This document shows, piece by piece, positions 21,580 to 31,045 of a stretch of 35,849 nt of DNA. Position 1 is the stretch's first letter, and each line of letters begins with the position of its first letter. The DNA lies in the NCBI GenBank assembly GCA_020833415.1, contig JAJHQJ010000011.1, forward strand, positions 1-35,849. The letters are read 5' to 3'. A model generated the notes under the pieces. It worked only from the letters and a program-made list of their open reading frames with translations. It was not told where the DNA came from and ran no database searches. Source of the DNA: Desulfurococcaceae archaeon (GTDB lineage Archaea > Thermoproteota > Thermoprotei_A > Sulfolobales > NBVN01). The position numbers and the translations under genes were made by a program.

Positions 21580-22839
21580 TTGGTCTTCGCGTCACTGGTG
21601 AAGAAGGAGGTTATGGTTGTACTGAAGAGCCCGGCCTTCATAGTTGGGGTAGTGATACTGGTGGTCTACTTCAGCATCCTAGGTAGGGCCATCGGGGTGG
21701 CTACGGAGCAGGCAACTAGGGAGGTCGTAGGGTCGTACGTCGGCGTCGTTAGTGAGGACGCGGGCTACGTCACCTGCCGGCTCCTACAGCTAGCTAACAC
21801 CACCCTCAGCGGTAGGCTAATCAAGGTACCTACAGTTGAGGAGGGGCTCGGGAGGTTCCCGGCGGTCGTGGTAGTCCCGAGGGGCTTCGGGGACTCCCTA
21901 CTGAGGAACAGCACCCTGTACCTATACGGGTACGTGAGGCTAGACAGCGTATCGCTAGCTCAGTCCGCTAGGGTCCAGCTGGTCAACTCCGTGGCTAGGG
22001 TTCTAGAGGAGCTGTCTAGGGCTCTATTAGCGGCTGAGAAGGGGGTCAACGTATCCGATATCCTCAGAACCCTGGTCCCCAGGGTGGAGGCTAGGGTCGG
22101 TGGGAAGGTCGTTGACTTCAATGCGCTCACCTCCCTACTGCTCTCAGTTATGATGTTCGTGTACATGGTTGGGCTACTGGGGGTGCTGACACTTATGTAC
22201 AGCTCGCAGTCCGTTGCTACGGAGAAGGAGGAGAAGGCCTTCGAGATGCTCCTAACCCTACCCATCAGTAGGACCGCGATAGCCGTTGCTAAGGTAGTCG
22301 GCGCGGCAGTGCTCTCGCTCATAATGGTCGTAGCCTACTTCGCCGGGCTCTCATTTATCTTGGTCTCAATAGGGACCTCGGAGTCGGCTGTAGAGGGGCA
22401 GAGGGTAGCCGCGGCAGCCTCCCTGTGGAACCTCGTGCAGTTCCTCGGGGGTGAGGGGGTGGCCCTCCTCGCGCTATCCCTAGGCCTCATGCTGGTGTTC
22501 TCGGGGTCCCTAGGGCTTCTGGTGGGGGCCTTATCCAGTGATACCCGCGTTGCTGGAGCTATGGCAGGCCCTGTGGGGGTCGTACTCTTCGCTGGACTAC
22601 TGGCTTCGCAGTTCACCGGTATCCCCCTAAGCCCCCTGTCCTCACTCCTGGGCGCATCCGTCTACGGACTACCGCTAGCTATTCTAGTATCCTACGTACT
22701 GGGGGATATAACCATAGCTTTGCAGGCCACGGGGTTGGCCACCGCGGTAACCGTACTCACCGTACTAGCGGTTATAGGGGTGTTCGACAGTGAGAGGATT
22801 CTGATCGGGGTCTCACTACGTAGGAGGAGACCTGGGTAG
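21580..22839 (+). CDS. ABC-2 type transporter permease
   Basis: KKEVMVVLKSPAFIVGVVILV...KAFEMLLTLPISRTAIAVAKVVGAAVLSL; directly downstream of its ATPase. Confidence 0.85.
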   Translation: MVFASLVKKEVMVVLKSPAFIVGVVILVVYFSILGRAIGVATEQATREVVGSYVGVVSEDAGYVTCRLLQLANTTLSGRLIKVPTVEEGLGRFPAVVVVPRGFGDSLLRNSTLYLYGYVRLDSVSLAQSARVQLVNSVARVLEELSRALLAAEKGVNVSDILRTLVPRVEARVGGKVVDFNALTSLLLSVMMFVYMVGLLGVLTLMYSSQSVATEKEEKAFEMLLTLPISRTAIAVAKVVGAAVLSLIMVVAYFAGLSFILVSIGTSESAVEGQRVAAAASLWNLVQFLGGEGVALLALSLGLMLVFSGSLGLLVGALSSDTRVAGAMAGPVGVVLFAGLLASQFTGIPLSPLSSLLGASVYGLPLAILVSYVLGDITIALQATGLATAVTVLTVLAVIGVFDSERILIGVSLRRRRPG

Positions 22840-22904
22840 GCGGAGCTCTACGGGCTACGCCCCCAGTCCCCGCCTTTTGGAAGCCCCGGGCTAGGAGTGC
22901 CCGG

Positions 22905-24263
22905 CTATAGCCGGCCTCCACCGCCCCTGGTTAGGAAGGTACCAAGAGGTCTATCGACCACCAGCTCCCCATCGTCAACTATGAGCTCCCCACGTAGTAG
23001 TACCTTCTCAACCCTACCACGTAGCTTCATACCTAGGACCGGGGCTAGCTTGTGCGTGTAGGCTAGGTCGTCCTCCCTTACTACGTACTCCCCGGACGGG
23101 TCGACTACGACTATATCGGCATCCGCACCCGGGAGTAGGCTCCCCTTCCTAGGGTACAGCCCGAAGATCTTCGCCGGTTTTTCTGAGCATAGCTCTACGA
23201 TCCTACCTAAGTCGATGAACCCCTCGAGGGCTGCGTGCACCATTAGGCTAAGTAAGTGCTGAACCCCTGGAACCCCGGCAGAGGCCTCCCAGATATCCCC
23301 CCGCTTCTCGTACGGTGAGTGTGGTGCGTGGTCCGAACCTATAACGTCTATCAGACCCGACCTCAGGGCTGCCCACAGCTCCCTCCTATTGCTTGAGCTA
23401 CGTATTGGTGGGTTAACCTTGAGTAAAGCCCCGAGGTGTGAGTGCCCCTCGTAGTCGAAGAAGAGGTAGGTCGGGGTGGTCTCCACGTAGATCCTAGTCG
23501 AGGCCCTCCTATACCTCTCGACTATGGTAAGAGCTGTAGCGGTACTTAGGTGGGCTATGTACGCCGTACCGCCGGCGGCCCTAGCTACCGACGCTACGTA
23601 CTCTATGCTTAGTTCCTCACATAGAGGAGGCCTAGCCTCGCTGTAGGCTGCTAGGCCCTCCAACCCCCTACCCCTAACTAGCTCTGTGAAGTACTCTACA
23701 CAACCCCGGTCCTCAGCGTGGAACACCACTGGGAAGCCAAGCTCTCCAGAGAGCTTTAGGGCTAGGTACAGGGACTTGAAGCTCGGTGTGGGTAGGTTAC
23801 CCGTTGTCTGAGCCATGAAGGCCTTAAAGCCCACCGCCCCGGCTTCGACTATCTCGCGGACCCTCCTCTCAACATCGTCTGCGTAGTCGTAGAGAACTGC
23901 GTAGAGCCCGAAGTCCACGAAGGATCTACTGGAGAGCATCTCACGCTTCTCAACCAGTCTCTCCAGACTATCTACCGGCGGTAGGGTATTCGGCATCTCC
24001 AGAACAGTAGTAACACCACCTAGGGCAGCAGCCTTGGTGGTGTTAGCGAAGTTATCTTTATGGAGAAGTCCAGGTTCACGTCCGTGTACATGCGGGTCTA
24101 CAGCCCCCGGTATGACTAGCTTACCGGAGGCGTTTATGACCTTGGTGAACCCGGACTCGATACTCTTACCAACCCTAACTACCCTACCCTCATCGACCAG
24201 CACATCACCTACGGTAACTATATCCTTAAGAACTAGGGTACCACCCCTAATGAGTAACCCCAC
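22905..24263 (-). CDS. pyrC: Dihydroorotase
   Basis: VIPGAVDPHVHGREPGLLHKDNFANTTKAAALGGVTTVLEMPNT, KAFMAQTTG, VFHAED, IGSDHAPHSPYEK. Confidence 0.85.
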   Translation of the reverse strand: MGLLIRGGTLVLKDIVTVGDVLVDEGRVVRVGKSIESGFTKVINASGKLVIPGAVDPHVHGREPGLLHKDNFANTTKAAALGGVTTVLEMPNTLPPVDSLERLVEKREMLSSRSFVDFGLYAVLYDYADDVERRVREIVEAGAVGFKAFMAQTTGNLPTPSFKSLYLALKLSGELGFPVVFHAEDRGCVEYFTELVRGRGLEGLAAYSEARPPLCEELSIEYVASVARAAGGTAYIAHLSTATALTIVERYRRASTRIYVETTPTYLFFDYEGHSHLGALLKVNPPIRSSSNRRELWAALRSGLIDVIGSDHAPHSPYEKRGDIWEASAGVPGVQHLLSLMVHAALEGFIDLGRIVELCSEKPAKIFGLYPRKGSLLPGADADIVVVDPSGEYVVREDDLAYTHKLAPVLGMKLRGRVEKVLLRGELIVDDGELVVDRPLGTFLTRGGGGRL

Positions 24264-24421
24264 GTCTAACCCCCAGGCAAGATGATGGGGGAGGTATATC
24301 TACTCCAGTATGAGGTCCCCCCATCAACTCAATAGTCTAAGACTGTACTGAAGTGGGTGGGGTCGCTATTCTGAGAAGCTCTGCTACCGGGTTCGGGGTT
24401 GCCTCAGCCTAGTCTATGGTC

Positions 24422-24973
24422 TCAGATATCGGAGATCCCCTTGATGTAGAGGTAGAGGGTTGCATCCCTATAACCTAGTGATACCCTAGTAATGTGGACA
24501 GGTTTCCAGCCGGGGATCTCGAAGTCTAAGCTCACTACACGAGTACCTAACCTAAGCTCCCTCTCTAGCTTAGGTCTGAGGGCTCTATTGACCGAGGTCA
24601 GCAGGTACATGTAGACTATGGTAGCATCCCTTAGGTCTACGTTGAAGAAGTCCTCGTTTATGAAGGTTATCCTAGAGGCTACGTTAAGCCTCTCGGCAGC
24701 CTCCATAGCCCTCCTAATAAGGTCCGGGTTTATCTCAACACAGACCCCTCTCGCACCGCGTAGAGCGGCCTCTATGACTACCCTTCCATCACCGCAGCCG
24801 AGGTCGTAGAAGACGTCGTTCTTAGTAGGCTTAGCTAGCATCATGACGTAGGGGAGGAGTTCCTCTCTAGTAGGAACCCAGGGGGCCTGTGCTAGGGGAT
24901 GTGTGTACACCACTCCCAGTAGCACCCAGAGATCGCGGATCTCAGCCAAGCTTTTAAGGACGTCCTCGTCCAT
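24422..24973 (-). CDS. Class I SAM methyltransferase, aKMT-like protein-lysine methyltransferase
   Basis: WVPTREELLPYVMMLAKPTKNDVFYDLGCGDGRVVIEAALRGARGVCVEINPDLI...DFFNVDLRDATIVYMYLLTSVNRALRPKLERELRLGTRVVSLDFEIPGW matches the recalled crenarchaeal aKMT layout. Confidence 0.8.
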   Translation of the reverse strand: MDEDVLKSLAEIRDLWVLLGVVYTHPLAQAPWVPTREELLPYVMMLAKPTKNDVFYDLGCGDGRVVIEAALRGARGVCVEINPDLIRRAMEAAERLNVASRITFINEDFFNVDLRDATIVYMYLLTSVNRALRPKLERELRLGTRVVSLDFEIPGWKPVHITRVSLGYRDATLYLYIKGISDI

Positions 24974-25041
24974 CCTCCCACCACATTACCCTCTTACCAG
25001 GGTCTCGTTCAGTAGCTTAAAAGTGGGCTCCACGACCTCAG

Positions 25042-25903
25042 GTGGACCACCCAGCTGGGGTGTCAAACCACGGGAGCTAGCTGCCTCCGCGACCGCAGTA
25101 GGGGGGAGTACGTAGCTAGACTACTTAGAGAGCTGGGGGTCAACGTCGTTCTGGAGCTGGAGGAGGTCGATCCGCAGTACGAGGCTGTTGCAGACCTCTG
25201 CAGGGTTCTCGGGCTTGAGGGGACCGTAGCCTCCTACCTGGTAGCCGTAGCTACCTACCATCTTAGGTGTACTGGTGAGGTGTTCTGGGCTAGGTTCTCG
25301 AACTACGTGCGTAGACTACCCCCCAGTAGGGTTGTGGAGGGGGTTGTGGAGTTTATCCTAGGTGACCCGTGTAACTCCATCCAAAGGCTGGTTAAGGTAG
25401 GCAGGGTACTCAAGCTATCGAAGTATCTAGGCGAAGTTAGAAAACTTCTATCAGATTGCGGCTTCCTAGAACTGTGGAGGTTAACCTATAGAGCCTTGGA
25501 GGCGGACCCAGCTAGTAAGACCGTAGTCTTTGCTGTTAAGATGGGGTACTACGGTACTAGAGCTCTCGGTATCTGCAGAGGACCCCTCCCTATGGAGATC
25601 CCCATACCCCTGGATAGGAGAGTGGCTAGAGCAACCCTTAACCTAGGTATCATCAGGGCCGGTAGCCTAGAGGATGTTATGAGGTGCCGGGACGTGGTTG
25701 TGGAGAGCTGGAGGAGTATCGGTGAGTCTAGCGGTATACCACCTATCCACCTAGACCTCCTACTGTGGGCACTCCAGAACTCCAGCACTCTCTCCAAGGC
25801 GCTTCGCAGGGTCGATCAGAGAAGGGGGGAGGTGCTTAGGACCCTACTCGAGTTAGTCGAGCAGAGTAGGAACATCGGAGAGATTTCAGAGGAGGTTCAT
25901 TAA
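25042..25903 (+). CDS. AGOG-type 8-oxoguanine DNA glycosylase/lyase; 5' end disrupted or start non-canonical
   Basis: LLRELGVNVVLELEEVDPQYEAVADL...SKTVVFAVKMGYYGTRAL...LPMEIPIPLDRRVARATLNLGII...SGIPPIHLDLLLW. The called ORF at 25280 lacks the N-terminus; the frame stays open back to 25016 without ATG/GTG/TTG. Confidence 0.85.
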
Positions 25904-26029
25904 TTCACCGGTCATCTTCGGCAACGCTCATCATCTGCTACACCTCTAAGTACTTTCTTTAGGGGGTATTAACCGCTCCTATAGCTAGGAACTCTTAATA
26001 TCCTCCCAACGCAGTTCTACGGGGGTTAG

Positions 26030-26890
26030 GTGCCTCGGAGGAGTAGGAGGCAGAAGACCCCTGAAGAGGGGGAGGAGAAGCCCTCAGCTTCAGCTGGGGC
26101 GGCTGCGGAGCCTAGTGGAGGTGGGGAGCGTAGTACTAGTAGGAGGAGGTCCTCGAGGAGGGGCGTCGACCTGGACTCGTGGGTGGAGAGGAACATAGAT
26201 GAGGTAGTCCTCAGATCAGGTCTGGACTACCTAGGCTTAGGTAGGGATAAGTGGCTGGAGGTACTTAGGGATATCCTCGAGGAGCTCTACGGCTCTACCT
26301 CCAGCTACAAGTCGGCTGAGGATATAGCTAAGAGGTTGGTCAGGAACTCGGACAGGGTGTACCCGGTAATAGCCTCTAGGCTTGCCTACGTACTGGAGAA
26401 GCCTACGGCAGACCAGCTGGAGTTTATAGTCTCTAACATAGGTGAGGCCGTGCTAGACCTAGCCCCCAAGCTCTACCGCCTGCTCGTAGAGGTCGGTAGG
26501 GAGGACCTCCTAGGGGTACTTAGGTATAAGTGGGCGAGTACCTGGTCTAAGCTCAGGACATCTATACTACCCGTGAAGTGCCCTAGGTGCGGCTTTAACT
26601 CAGTCATGCCGGACCTAAGCTGTGCTGTGTGCGGAGCCCTTCTTAGTGAGAGGGAGGTTAAGAGCTCGGTAGACCTCGCTAGGAGGCTTGAGGAGTTAGC
26701 TAGGGGTATGCCGTGCTCAGAGCTCGGGAGTCTGCTCAGGTACGACTACGTACTCGTAAACGACCTAGAGGTTAAGCCTCCCTCGTCGAACCGCCTAGCT
26801 GTAGACATAGAGGTGTACCTAGGTAGGGAGGAGAAGAACCTGCTTAAGAGGATCTACGGGGAGAGGTGTGGGTATGCAGCAACTAAGTAG
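26030..26890 (+). CDS. Uncharacterised protein with basic low-complexity N-terminus and zinc ribbon
   Basis: MPRRSRRQKTPEEGEEKPSASAGAAAEPSGGG...; CPRCGFNSVMPDLSCAVCG. Confidence 0.7.
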   Translation: MPRRSRRQKTPEEGEEKPSASAGAAAEPSGGGERSTSRRRSSRRGVDLDSWVERNIDEVVLRSGLDYLGLGRDKWLEVLRDILEELYGSTSSYKSAEDIAKRLVRNSDRVYPVIASRLAYVLEKPTADQLEFIVSNIGEAVLDLAPKLYRLLVEVGREDLLGVLRYKWASTWSKLRTSILPVKCPRCGFNSVMPDLSCAVCGALLSEREVKSSVDLARRLEELARGMPCSELGSLLRYDYVLVNDLEVKPPSSNRLAVDIEVYLGREEKNLLKRIYGERCGYAATK

Positions 26891-27203
26891 CATAGACGAC
26901 GTGAGGAGGCTCGTCTACGGCAACAAGATAGCTGTTGTGGTCTACCTAGGCTCGGACGAGGAGCTCAACAGTTACGTAACCCGCGTAGTTAGGTCCATCG
27001 AGAGCGTGTCGAAGAACGCGATAGCGTACGGTCTTTACAGGGTCGGTAAGGGGGGTAGGGAGACCGTAGTGATCGTGTACGTAGACGGTAGGGAGGTTCT
27101 CGAGCAGAGGTACTACTTCATGAACCTAGACCTCGACGTAAAGGCCCTGAAGATGGGTATAAGGAGCGTCATCAACGCCCTGGGTCTAACAGCACCATTC
27201 TAG
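26868..27203 (+). CDS. Uncharacterised small protein, possible thioredoxin-like fold without cysteines
   Basis: KIAVVVYLGSDEELNSYVTRVVRSIE...TVVIVYVDGREVLEQRYYFMNLDLDVKALKMGIRSVI; overlaps the preceding ORF. Confidence 0.6.
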   Translation: MGMQQLSSIDDVRRLVYGNKIAVVVYLGSDEELNSYVTRVVRSIESVSKNAIAYGLYRVGKGGRETVVIVYVDGREVLEQRYYFMNLDLDVKALKMGIRSVINALGLTAPF

Positions 27204-27209
27204 ACCTCC

Positions 27210-27692
27210 CTAGTCCGCACCGATAGCTACTAGTTCCGCTACTACCCTCCTAACGGCCTTGACTATGTTTATGTAGCCCGTACACCTGCAGATGTTCCCG
27301 GAGATGGCTCTAGCTATCTCGGTGCTATCCCCGCGTCTAATCATCCCGGACTTCAGGGCGGCGTAGATCGTTACTAGAAAGCCCGGTATGCAGTAACCGC
27401 ACTGAATAGCTCCCTCTAGGAGTAGGGCGTTGACTATCCTAGTACCGAGCTCGGTCTTAGCTAAGTAGTCCGCAGTTTCGATGGAGGTGCCGTCTAGCCC
27501 GGCAGCTAGGACTAGACAGGAGGTCACCGGTCTACCGTTCAGTAATACCGTACATGAACCGCATTCACCTATACCACAACCGTACTTCACACTCCTAATC
27601 CTGAGCCTATCCCTCAGTACGTTGAGTAGGGTTTCGTGGGGCTCTACGTCGACCTCAACCCAGCTCCCGTTTACTCTAAGCCTAACCCTCAT
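27210..27692 (-). CDS. Molybdenum hydroxylase (xanthine dehydrogenase family) 2Fe-2S subunit
   Basis: YGCGIGECGSCTVLLNGRPVTSC and QCGYCIPGFLVTIYA...GNICRCTGY. Confidence 0.92.
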   Translation of the reverse strand: MRVRLRVNGSWVEVDVEPHETLLNVLRDRLRIRSVKYGCGIGECGSCTVLLNGRPVTSCLVLAAGLDGTSIETADYLAKTELGTRIVNALLLEGAIQCGYCIPGFLVTIYAALKSGMIRRGDSTEIARAISGNICRCTGYINIVKAVRRVVAELVAIGAD

Positions 27693-28593
27693 GGACCCAC
27701 CCCGGGTTCAGGGACCTTTCGTAGGCTGTTCTAAGGGAGTCGCGGAGTAGTACCTTAGCTACCTCCCTCCTGTACCATGCGGTAGACCTTACGTCGTCTA
27801 TTGGTGCTATATCCCCCTCAACAAACCTAGGCCCCACCTCCAGAGCCTCCTCCAGGCTGAGACTCTCGATAGCTCTCTCGGTACTCCTAGCCCTAACGGG
27901 GGTTGGAGCTACCGCACCGAGGGCTATCCTGGGATCCCTAATTCTACCTCCATCGACCTTGAGTAGTACGGCTACACTTATCTTAGCTATGTCAAACGAC
28001 GTCCTAGAAACCTTCCTGAAGGACCAGCCGTACCCAGCTGGGTGCACGGGTACCCTAATTGCCTGCAGAACTTCGTCAGGTCTTATAATGCTCCTCTTAG
28101 GTCCTACGAAGAACTCGCCGATACCCACCTCCCTAACTCCATCTAGGGAGGTTAGCAGTAACTTAGCTCCGTAGGCTAGTAGTGGAGGGGCTGTATCGGC
28201 AGCTGGGGATGCGTTGCAGATGTTGCCACCTATGGTAGCTATGTTCCTTACCTGCCAGGAGGCCATGGAGTTCACGGCCTCCCAGAGTAGCGGTAGCCTA
28301 GCCCTAACTACCTCGCTCTCCACAAGCTCCTGGAGGGTGACAGCACTACCTATCTCAACGTAGTCCTCCACCAGCCTTACGTACCTAAGCTCCTCCAGCT
28401 TCGATACGTCCACTAAGGCCTTGGGCTCGACACGCCTGAACTTCATATCCACTACGAGGTCGGTACCGCCAGCAACTACCTTAGCCCCCTCAACGGACCT
28501 GAGTATCTCTAGGGCCTCCCTGAGTGTTCTAGGTCTGTAGTACTCGAAGGTGAACGGTATCCTGTAGGTGTTGATACGGTTTACGGACAGCAT
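27682..28593 (-). CDS. Molybdenum hydroxylase FAD-binding subunit
   Basis: KVVAGGTDLVVDMKFR, RNIATIGGNICNASPAADTAPPLLAYGAKL. Confidence 0.92.
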   Translation of the reverse strand: MLSVNRINTYRIPFTFEYYRPRTLREALEILRSVEGAKVVAGGTDLVVDMKFRRVEPKALVDVSKLEELRYVRLVEDYVEIGSAVTLQELVESEVVRARLPLLWEAVNSMASWQVRNIATIGGNICNASPAADTAPPLLAYGAKLLLTSLDGVREVGIGEFFVGPKRSIIRPDEVLQAIRVPVHPAGYGWSFRKVSRTSFDIAKISVAVLLKVDGGRIRDPRIALGAVAPTPVRARSTERAIESLSLEEALEVGPRFVEGDIAPIDDVRSTAWYRREVAKVLLRDSLRTAYERSLNPGWVHEG

Positions 28594-28601
28594 GGCCCCA
28601 C

Positions 28602-30938
28602 CTACCCACGCTCCCTCAGGGCCTCGAGTACCCTCTCGGGGGTTATGGGTATCTCGTAGAACCTGATCCCTATGGCGTTGTATATGGCGTTAGCAACTGC
28701 GGCTATGACGGGGTTGGAGGCGGCCTCCCCAAGGCCCTTAGCCCCGAAGGGTCCAGTAGGCTCGTACGTAGATGCGAACAGCACTACGAACTCCTCCGGC
28801 TTCGGTAGGTCGAGGGCTGTCGGGATCTTGTAGTCCGCCACGCTGAGCCTATGCGCCGGGACCCCGTCCTCGGTGTAGCTGACCTCATCCCCTACGGCCC
28901 AGCTCCAGCCCATGGCGAAGCCCCCGTGTAGCTGGCCGGCGGCTAGCTCCGGGTTTATTACGGTACCCGCGTCCGCCCCAGCTACCACCCTAACGGGCCT
29001 CACGATACCCGTCTCAGTGTCTACCTCTACCTCAACGAAGTAGACTGTAAAGCTGGGCGGTGCCGCCGTCGCTCTGTAGCTTACCGATGCCGATATAGAG
29101 CCCCAGTTCCTCTGCCAAGCTATCCTAGCTACCTCGCTAAGCGTTACCCTCCTATCGGGGGCCCCCTCTACGTAGATAACCGCGTCGTCGAGCTCCCTAT
29201 CGTACTCCACCCTCAGTGCCTCGGGGTTTACGGCGTCCAGTATCCGCGCAGCGTACTCGAGGACCTTCCTCCTAACCTCCGCTGCGGCCCTCCTAGCCGC
29301 CTCACCACCTACGTAGACACCTCTCGAAGCGTGAGTGCAGACGTCGTAGACCGTCGTAGCCGTATCGGACCAGACTATCCTCACCTTACTCGGTGGGATC
29401 TTAAGCTCCTCAGCGATTATCTTAGCGTGAGCATCTAGAGTACCCCCGCCGTGGTCCTGCAGGGCTGTGATGTAGTCTACGGTACCATCCTCATTAACCT
29501 TCACTATAGCACCGCTGTAGTCTATTATAGCCCCCGATAGAGGTCCCCCAGCTCCGGAGGTGTGGAAACCCCTCCCAACTCCTATACCCCTCCTATACCT
29601 ACCTGTCTTACTCCTCGGGTCCCCCCTATTCCTCCAGCCTATTAGCTCCGAACCCCTAGCTATGAGCTCCGGAACCCCATCACTCCTTATAACCGACTTA
29701 ACGGTAGGTCCCTGACCCCAAAAGATCTCTCCCCTCCCCCTATAGTTCCTCAGCCTAAACTCGAGGGGGTCTATACCCAGTTCTTCAGCCATCTCATCTA
29801 CTACGGTCTCAACAGCCCAGGTTACCTCAGGTGCTCCGTAGCCTCTGATAGCGCAGGATGGTACCTTATTGGTGTAGACAGACCTACCGTAGTACCTAAC
29901 AGCCCTCCACCTATACAGGGATACGAACCACCCCAGGGCAGTCCCTAGGAGGGGGTATGCCTGGACTTGGTGGGCCCCTATGTCGAGGATGTTCTCAAAC
30001 TCTCCGAACGTGATCGTCCCGTCCTTGGTAGCCCCAGCCCTGATCCTCATGTAGAACTCGAAGCTTACGTGGTCGTGGACCATGTCCTCCTCACGTGTTA
30101 GTACAAGCTTAACGGGCCTACCGGACTTCAGGCAGAGCCCTACGGCTATTAGTGTAACTAGGTTCGTGTGTATACTGGACCCGAAGCCCCCACCTATAGG
30201 CACCTTCTTAACGTTCACCCTACTCATCGGTATACCGTAGACCTGCGATATCAGTATCTTGGTGTTGTGGATCGTCTGCGTAGTAGTCCACACAGTTATA
30301 GAGCCGTCGGGTTCGGGCTTACAGACAGCCCCCTTAGGCTCGAGCTGCACGTGGTACCTACGGGGTACGTGGAACCTCCTCTCAATTACCACATCCGACC
30401 TCCTCTCCTCTAGCTCCACATCCCCCTCCGAGTACCTGAGCTCAGCCGCGACGTTATTCCTAACCTCAACCCATGTCCTGCCCCTCACGATCCTCTCGTG
30501 TATGGGGCGCGCACCGGGTGCCATAGCCTTAAACGGGTCTAGGATCGGCTCGTAGACCTCCTCAAACTCTACCTTAAGGGCCTCCAAAGCCCTCTGGGCT
30601 AGGTCCTCAGAGGGTGCTGCTACCGCAGCTATGGGCTCCCCCAGGTACCTGGGGGTGTAGGTCAGTACCCTCCAGTCCTTAAAGGTGTCCTCCTCTATGC
30701 TAACTAGCCTAGGGTTGAAGAGCCTATCGGGTACGCTGTCCGGGGTTAGAACGACGGCACCTAGAGACTCAGCTAGTGAGGTATCTATCCTCCTGACCTT
30801 AGCGAAGGCATAGGGGCTCTTAAATATACGTCCGTACAGCATATCCGGGATCTCGATATCGAACGTAAACTCTACCAGCCCCGTAGCCTTAGCTACACCG
30901 TCGTGCCTAGGGAAGGTCTTACCTATGAAGTCGTACAC
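28602..30938 (-). CDS. Molybdenum hydroxylase large (molybdopterin-binding) subunit
   Basis: IGGGFGSSIHTNL, CAIRGYGAPEVTWAVETVVDEMAEELGIDPLEFRLRN, GAKGLGEAASNPVIAAVANAI; no AYRCSFR form-I CODH loop. Confidence 0.92.
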   Translation of the reverse strand: MYDFIGKTFPRHDGVAKATGLVEFTFDIEIPDMLYGRIFKSPYAFAKVRRIDTSLAESLGAVVLTPDSVPDRLFNPRLVSIEEDTFKDWRVLTYTPRYLGEPIAAVAAPSEDLAQRALEALKVEFEEVYEPILDPFKAMAPGARPIHERIVRGRTWVEVRNNVAAELRYSEGDVELEERRSDVVIERRFHVPRRYHVQLEPKGAVCKPEPDGSITVWTTTQTIHNTKILISQVYGIPMSRVNVKKVPIGGGFGSSIHTNLVTLIAVGLCLKSGRPVKLVLTREEDMVHDHVSFEFYMRIRAGATKDGTITFGEFENILDIGAHQVQAYPLLGTALGWFVSLYRWRAVRYYGRSVYTNKVPSCAIRGYGAPEVTWAVETVVDEMAEELGIDPLEFRLRNYRGRGEIFWGQGPTVKSVIRSDGVPELIARGSELIGWRNRGDPRSKTGRYRRGIGVGRGFHTSGAGGPLSGAIIDYSGAIVKVNEDGTVDYITALQDHGGGTLDAHAKIIAEELKIPPSKVRIVWSDTATTVYDVCTHASRGVYVGGEAARRAAAEVRRKVLEYAARILDAVNPEALRVEYDRELDDAVIYVEGAPDRRVTLSEVARIAWQRNWGSISASVSYRATAAPPSFTVYFVEVEVDTETGIVRPVRVVAGADAGTVINPELAAGQLHGGFAMGWSWAVGDEVSYTEDGVPAHRLSVADYKIPTALDLPKPEEFVVLFASTYEPTGPFGAKGLGEAASNPVIAAVANAIYNAIGIRFYEIPITPERVLEALRERG

Positions 30939-31045
30939 CGACCCACCAAACCCCCTAGCCCGAGCTAGGAAAAAAGCCTTTCAGGGAATTCCACTTAGTG
31001 GGTTAACTTATTTCTACGTAATAGGCTATGCTCTAGGGGGTCTCC

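Noticed and set aside
21960-22616. Minus-strand ORFs (120 and 93 aa) opposite the ABC permease
   Set aside because: Antisense to a supported coding region; no recognisable family.
24274-24421. Possible C/D box RNA (GATGATG ... CTGA) between dihydroorotase and the methyltransferase
   Set aside because: C box is imperfect and no convincing C'/D' pair was found.
25880-25940. Possible C/D box sRNA on the minus strand (ATGATGA ... CTGA) at the AGOG 3' end
   Set aside because: Spacing between C, D', C' and D boxes does not fit the usual ~10-12 nt guides, and it overlaps coding sequence.
28602-30938. Aerobic CO dehydrogenase (coxL)
   Set aside because: Form-I AYRCSFR loop is absent; generic molybdenum hydroxylase is the safer call.
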